Assembly: GCA_946811185.2 (NCBI GenBank)
Contig: OX328099.1
Coordinates: 67,832,714 to 67,896,713 of the forward strand
DNA length: 64,000 nt
Direction of reading: 5' to 3'
Source: Hippopus hippopus
Lineage: Eukaryota > Mollusca > Bivalvia > Cardiida > Cardiidae
Part shown: one piece after another, positions 63,387 to 64,000 of the stretch
How positions within the stretch are numbered: position 1 is the first letter of the stretch
Layout of the letters: each line of letters begins with the position of its first letter
Position numbers and translations under genes: made by a program
Notes under the pieces: model-generated
What the model was told of the DNA's origin: nothing
Seen by the model: only the letters and a program-made list of their open reading frames with translations
The model's database searches: none

Positions 63387-63709
63387 CTACAAGGATAAAG
63401 GTTTGCTTTTGTTTGTCATGTAAAAAAAAAAGCATTTCTTTACTCATGCAAAGTTTGAAACACTTCAAAAATGTCCAAGTTCTATTAAGAGAAATTTCAT
63501 AATACAACTATTTTCTTACATAGCAAAACAAAGTACATGTATTGTGTCTGTGTACTTTTATATTTGGGCTTCTTGAACTTACAGTTAGATGAAAAAGAGA
63601 AATATTCAATAGGAGCAAATGCATGTAGCTTTTTCCTGTAATAATTGATAATTGAATTTGAACATTTTGTCTTTTATTGCCCTATATACACTTCTTTCGT
63701 CTAGTTGAA
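63387..63709. other. Intron sequence, nothing recognised
   Basis: AT-rich; no exon seen between here and the window end. Confidence 0.45.
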
Positions 63710-63780
63710 AACTTTTGAAAACAAAGTTGGAAAAGAAGCATTTACTTGTGAAAGGCAATTGATTTGTTTCCCATAATGTT
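63710..63780 (-). mobile_element. MITE-A relic hosting the next copy
   Basis: CTTTTGAAAACAAAGTTGG and TTTCCCATAATGTT are the edges of a worn hairpin. The next element starts at the TTAA that follows, the same position as in the 9884 nesting. Confidence 0.6.
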
Positions 63781-63997
63781 TTAACCCTTCACCACACTGA
63801 AAAATTTAAAACTTGTCAACACTGAAGGAATTTATAGATGACAATTCAAATGTTCTTCAAATGGTTGTATTTGTTGTTGAATATGTAGATAAAACTGTGG
63901 GAAAAGGGAAACAGGCATTTTCTCCTTTTTCCACAATAATTTCAAAAGCCTTCTTTCTCAGGATCATTAAATCTCAGGTTTGTGTGGTAAAGGGTTG
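63781..63997 (+). mobile_element. MITE-A copy at window end
   Basis: TTAACCCTTCACCACACTG at the left; right end GGGTTGAAG. Hairpin apex shortened (GGGAAACAGGCATTTTC). Confidence 0.82.
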
Positions 63998-64000
63998 AAG

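Noticed and set aside
9714..63997. Dozens of small ORFs with recurring words such as [24 protein letters not shown] and [10 protein letters not shown]
   Set aside because: These are translations of the MITE-A long arm and hairpin. The frame is broken differently in each copy, starts are not shared, and both strands read open, so they are repeat shadows and not a protein family.

Overview
The window reads as AT-rich animal nuclear DNA, most likely from a bivalve mollusc. That placement is inferred from intron-split genes, tRNA-derived SINEs, a six-unit satellite ending in CCGACCGACC-type tetramers and abundant palindromic MITEs. No species can be named from sequence alone. There is no prokaryotic gene organisation, rRNA, functional tRNA or CRISPR.

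The only clear host gene is the 3' part of an ABC transporter of the ABCA subfamily, on the minus strand at 56165-63386. Eight exons with GT/AG borders splice in frame into about 428 residues covering nucleotide-binding domain 2 and an acidic C-terminal tail. The residues flanking the domain and the acidic tail resemble ABCA2 more than ABCA1. Upstream exons lie beyond 64000. All seven complete introns carry repeat copies, and one carries a degenerate second copy of the signature-motif exon. A possible first coding exon of an unidentified plus-strand gene lies at 16387-16551.

About 90 copies or fragments of one short element, here called MITE-A, dominate the rest (estimated by eye as roughly a quarter to a third of the window). 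MITE-A is about 225 bp, starts and ends at TTAA, and has termini like TTAACCCTTTACCACAC. It has a long arm (about 130 bp, with CAGACGACAAA) and a short arm (about 55 bp, ending TTTAACGACCCTGAGG in reverse) around a perfect or near-perfect hairpin of about 50 bp (GGGAAAAGGAGAAAATGC and its complement). In this annotation strand + means long arm on the left. Nested copies show that TTAA is the duplicated target, as in piggyBac-type transposition. MITE-B (about 205-220 bp, also TTAA-flanked) carries a different hairpin (AGATCAGACTGCAC). MITE-C (about 260 bp) has ends like GAGCCATGCTCTGTG and an inner hairpin around GTCAGCCTGCGCAG. Family D (about 285 bp) is a dispersed repeat running from GAGCACCACATG to AACAGCCAAGCTAA. 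SINE-E is tRNA-headed with a CAATCAATCA tail.

Layout: 1-11.9 kb, MITEs, one SINE and a 107-bp satellite; 11.9-13.4 kb, a dead Tc1/mariner element; 14-32 kb, dense MITE-A/B/C with SINEs, foldbacks and a second 107-bp satellite array; 32.9-33.8 kb, a 158-bp satellite with nuclear-receptor-like half-sites; 34.0-34.9 kb, a terminal-inverted-repeat element made of short internal repeats that seems to carry a captured exon start; 35-56 kb, more MITEs, G-rich tracts and CpG-dense pockets; 56.2-63.4 kb, the ABCA gene. The most interesting signals are the matched substitutions in both arms of many MITE-A hairpins, the self-nesting at TTAA, the perfect GGTCACTGTGACC palindromes in the satellite, a 410-bp CpG-rich insertion with an 11-bp target duplication, and the duplicated ABCA exon.
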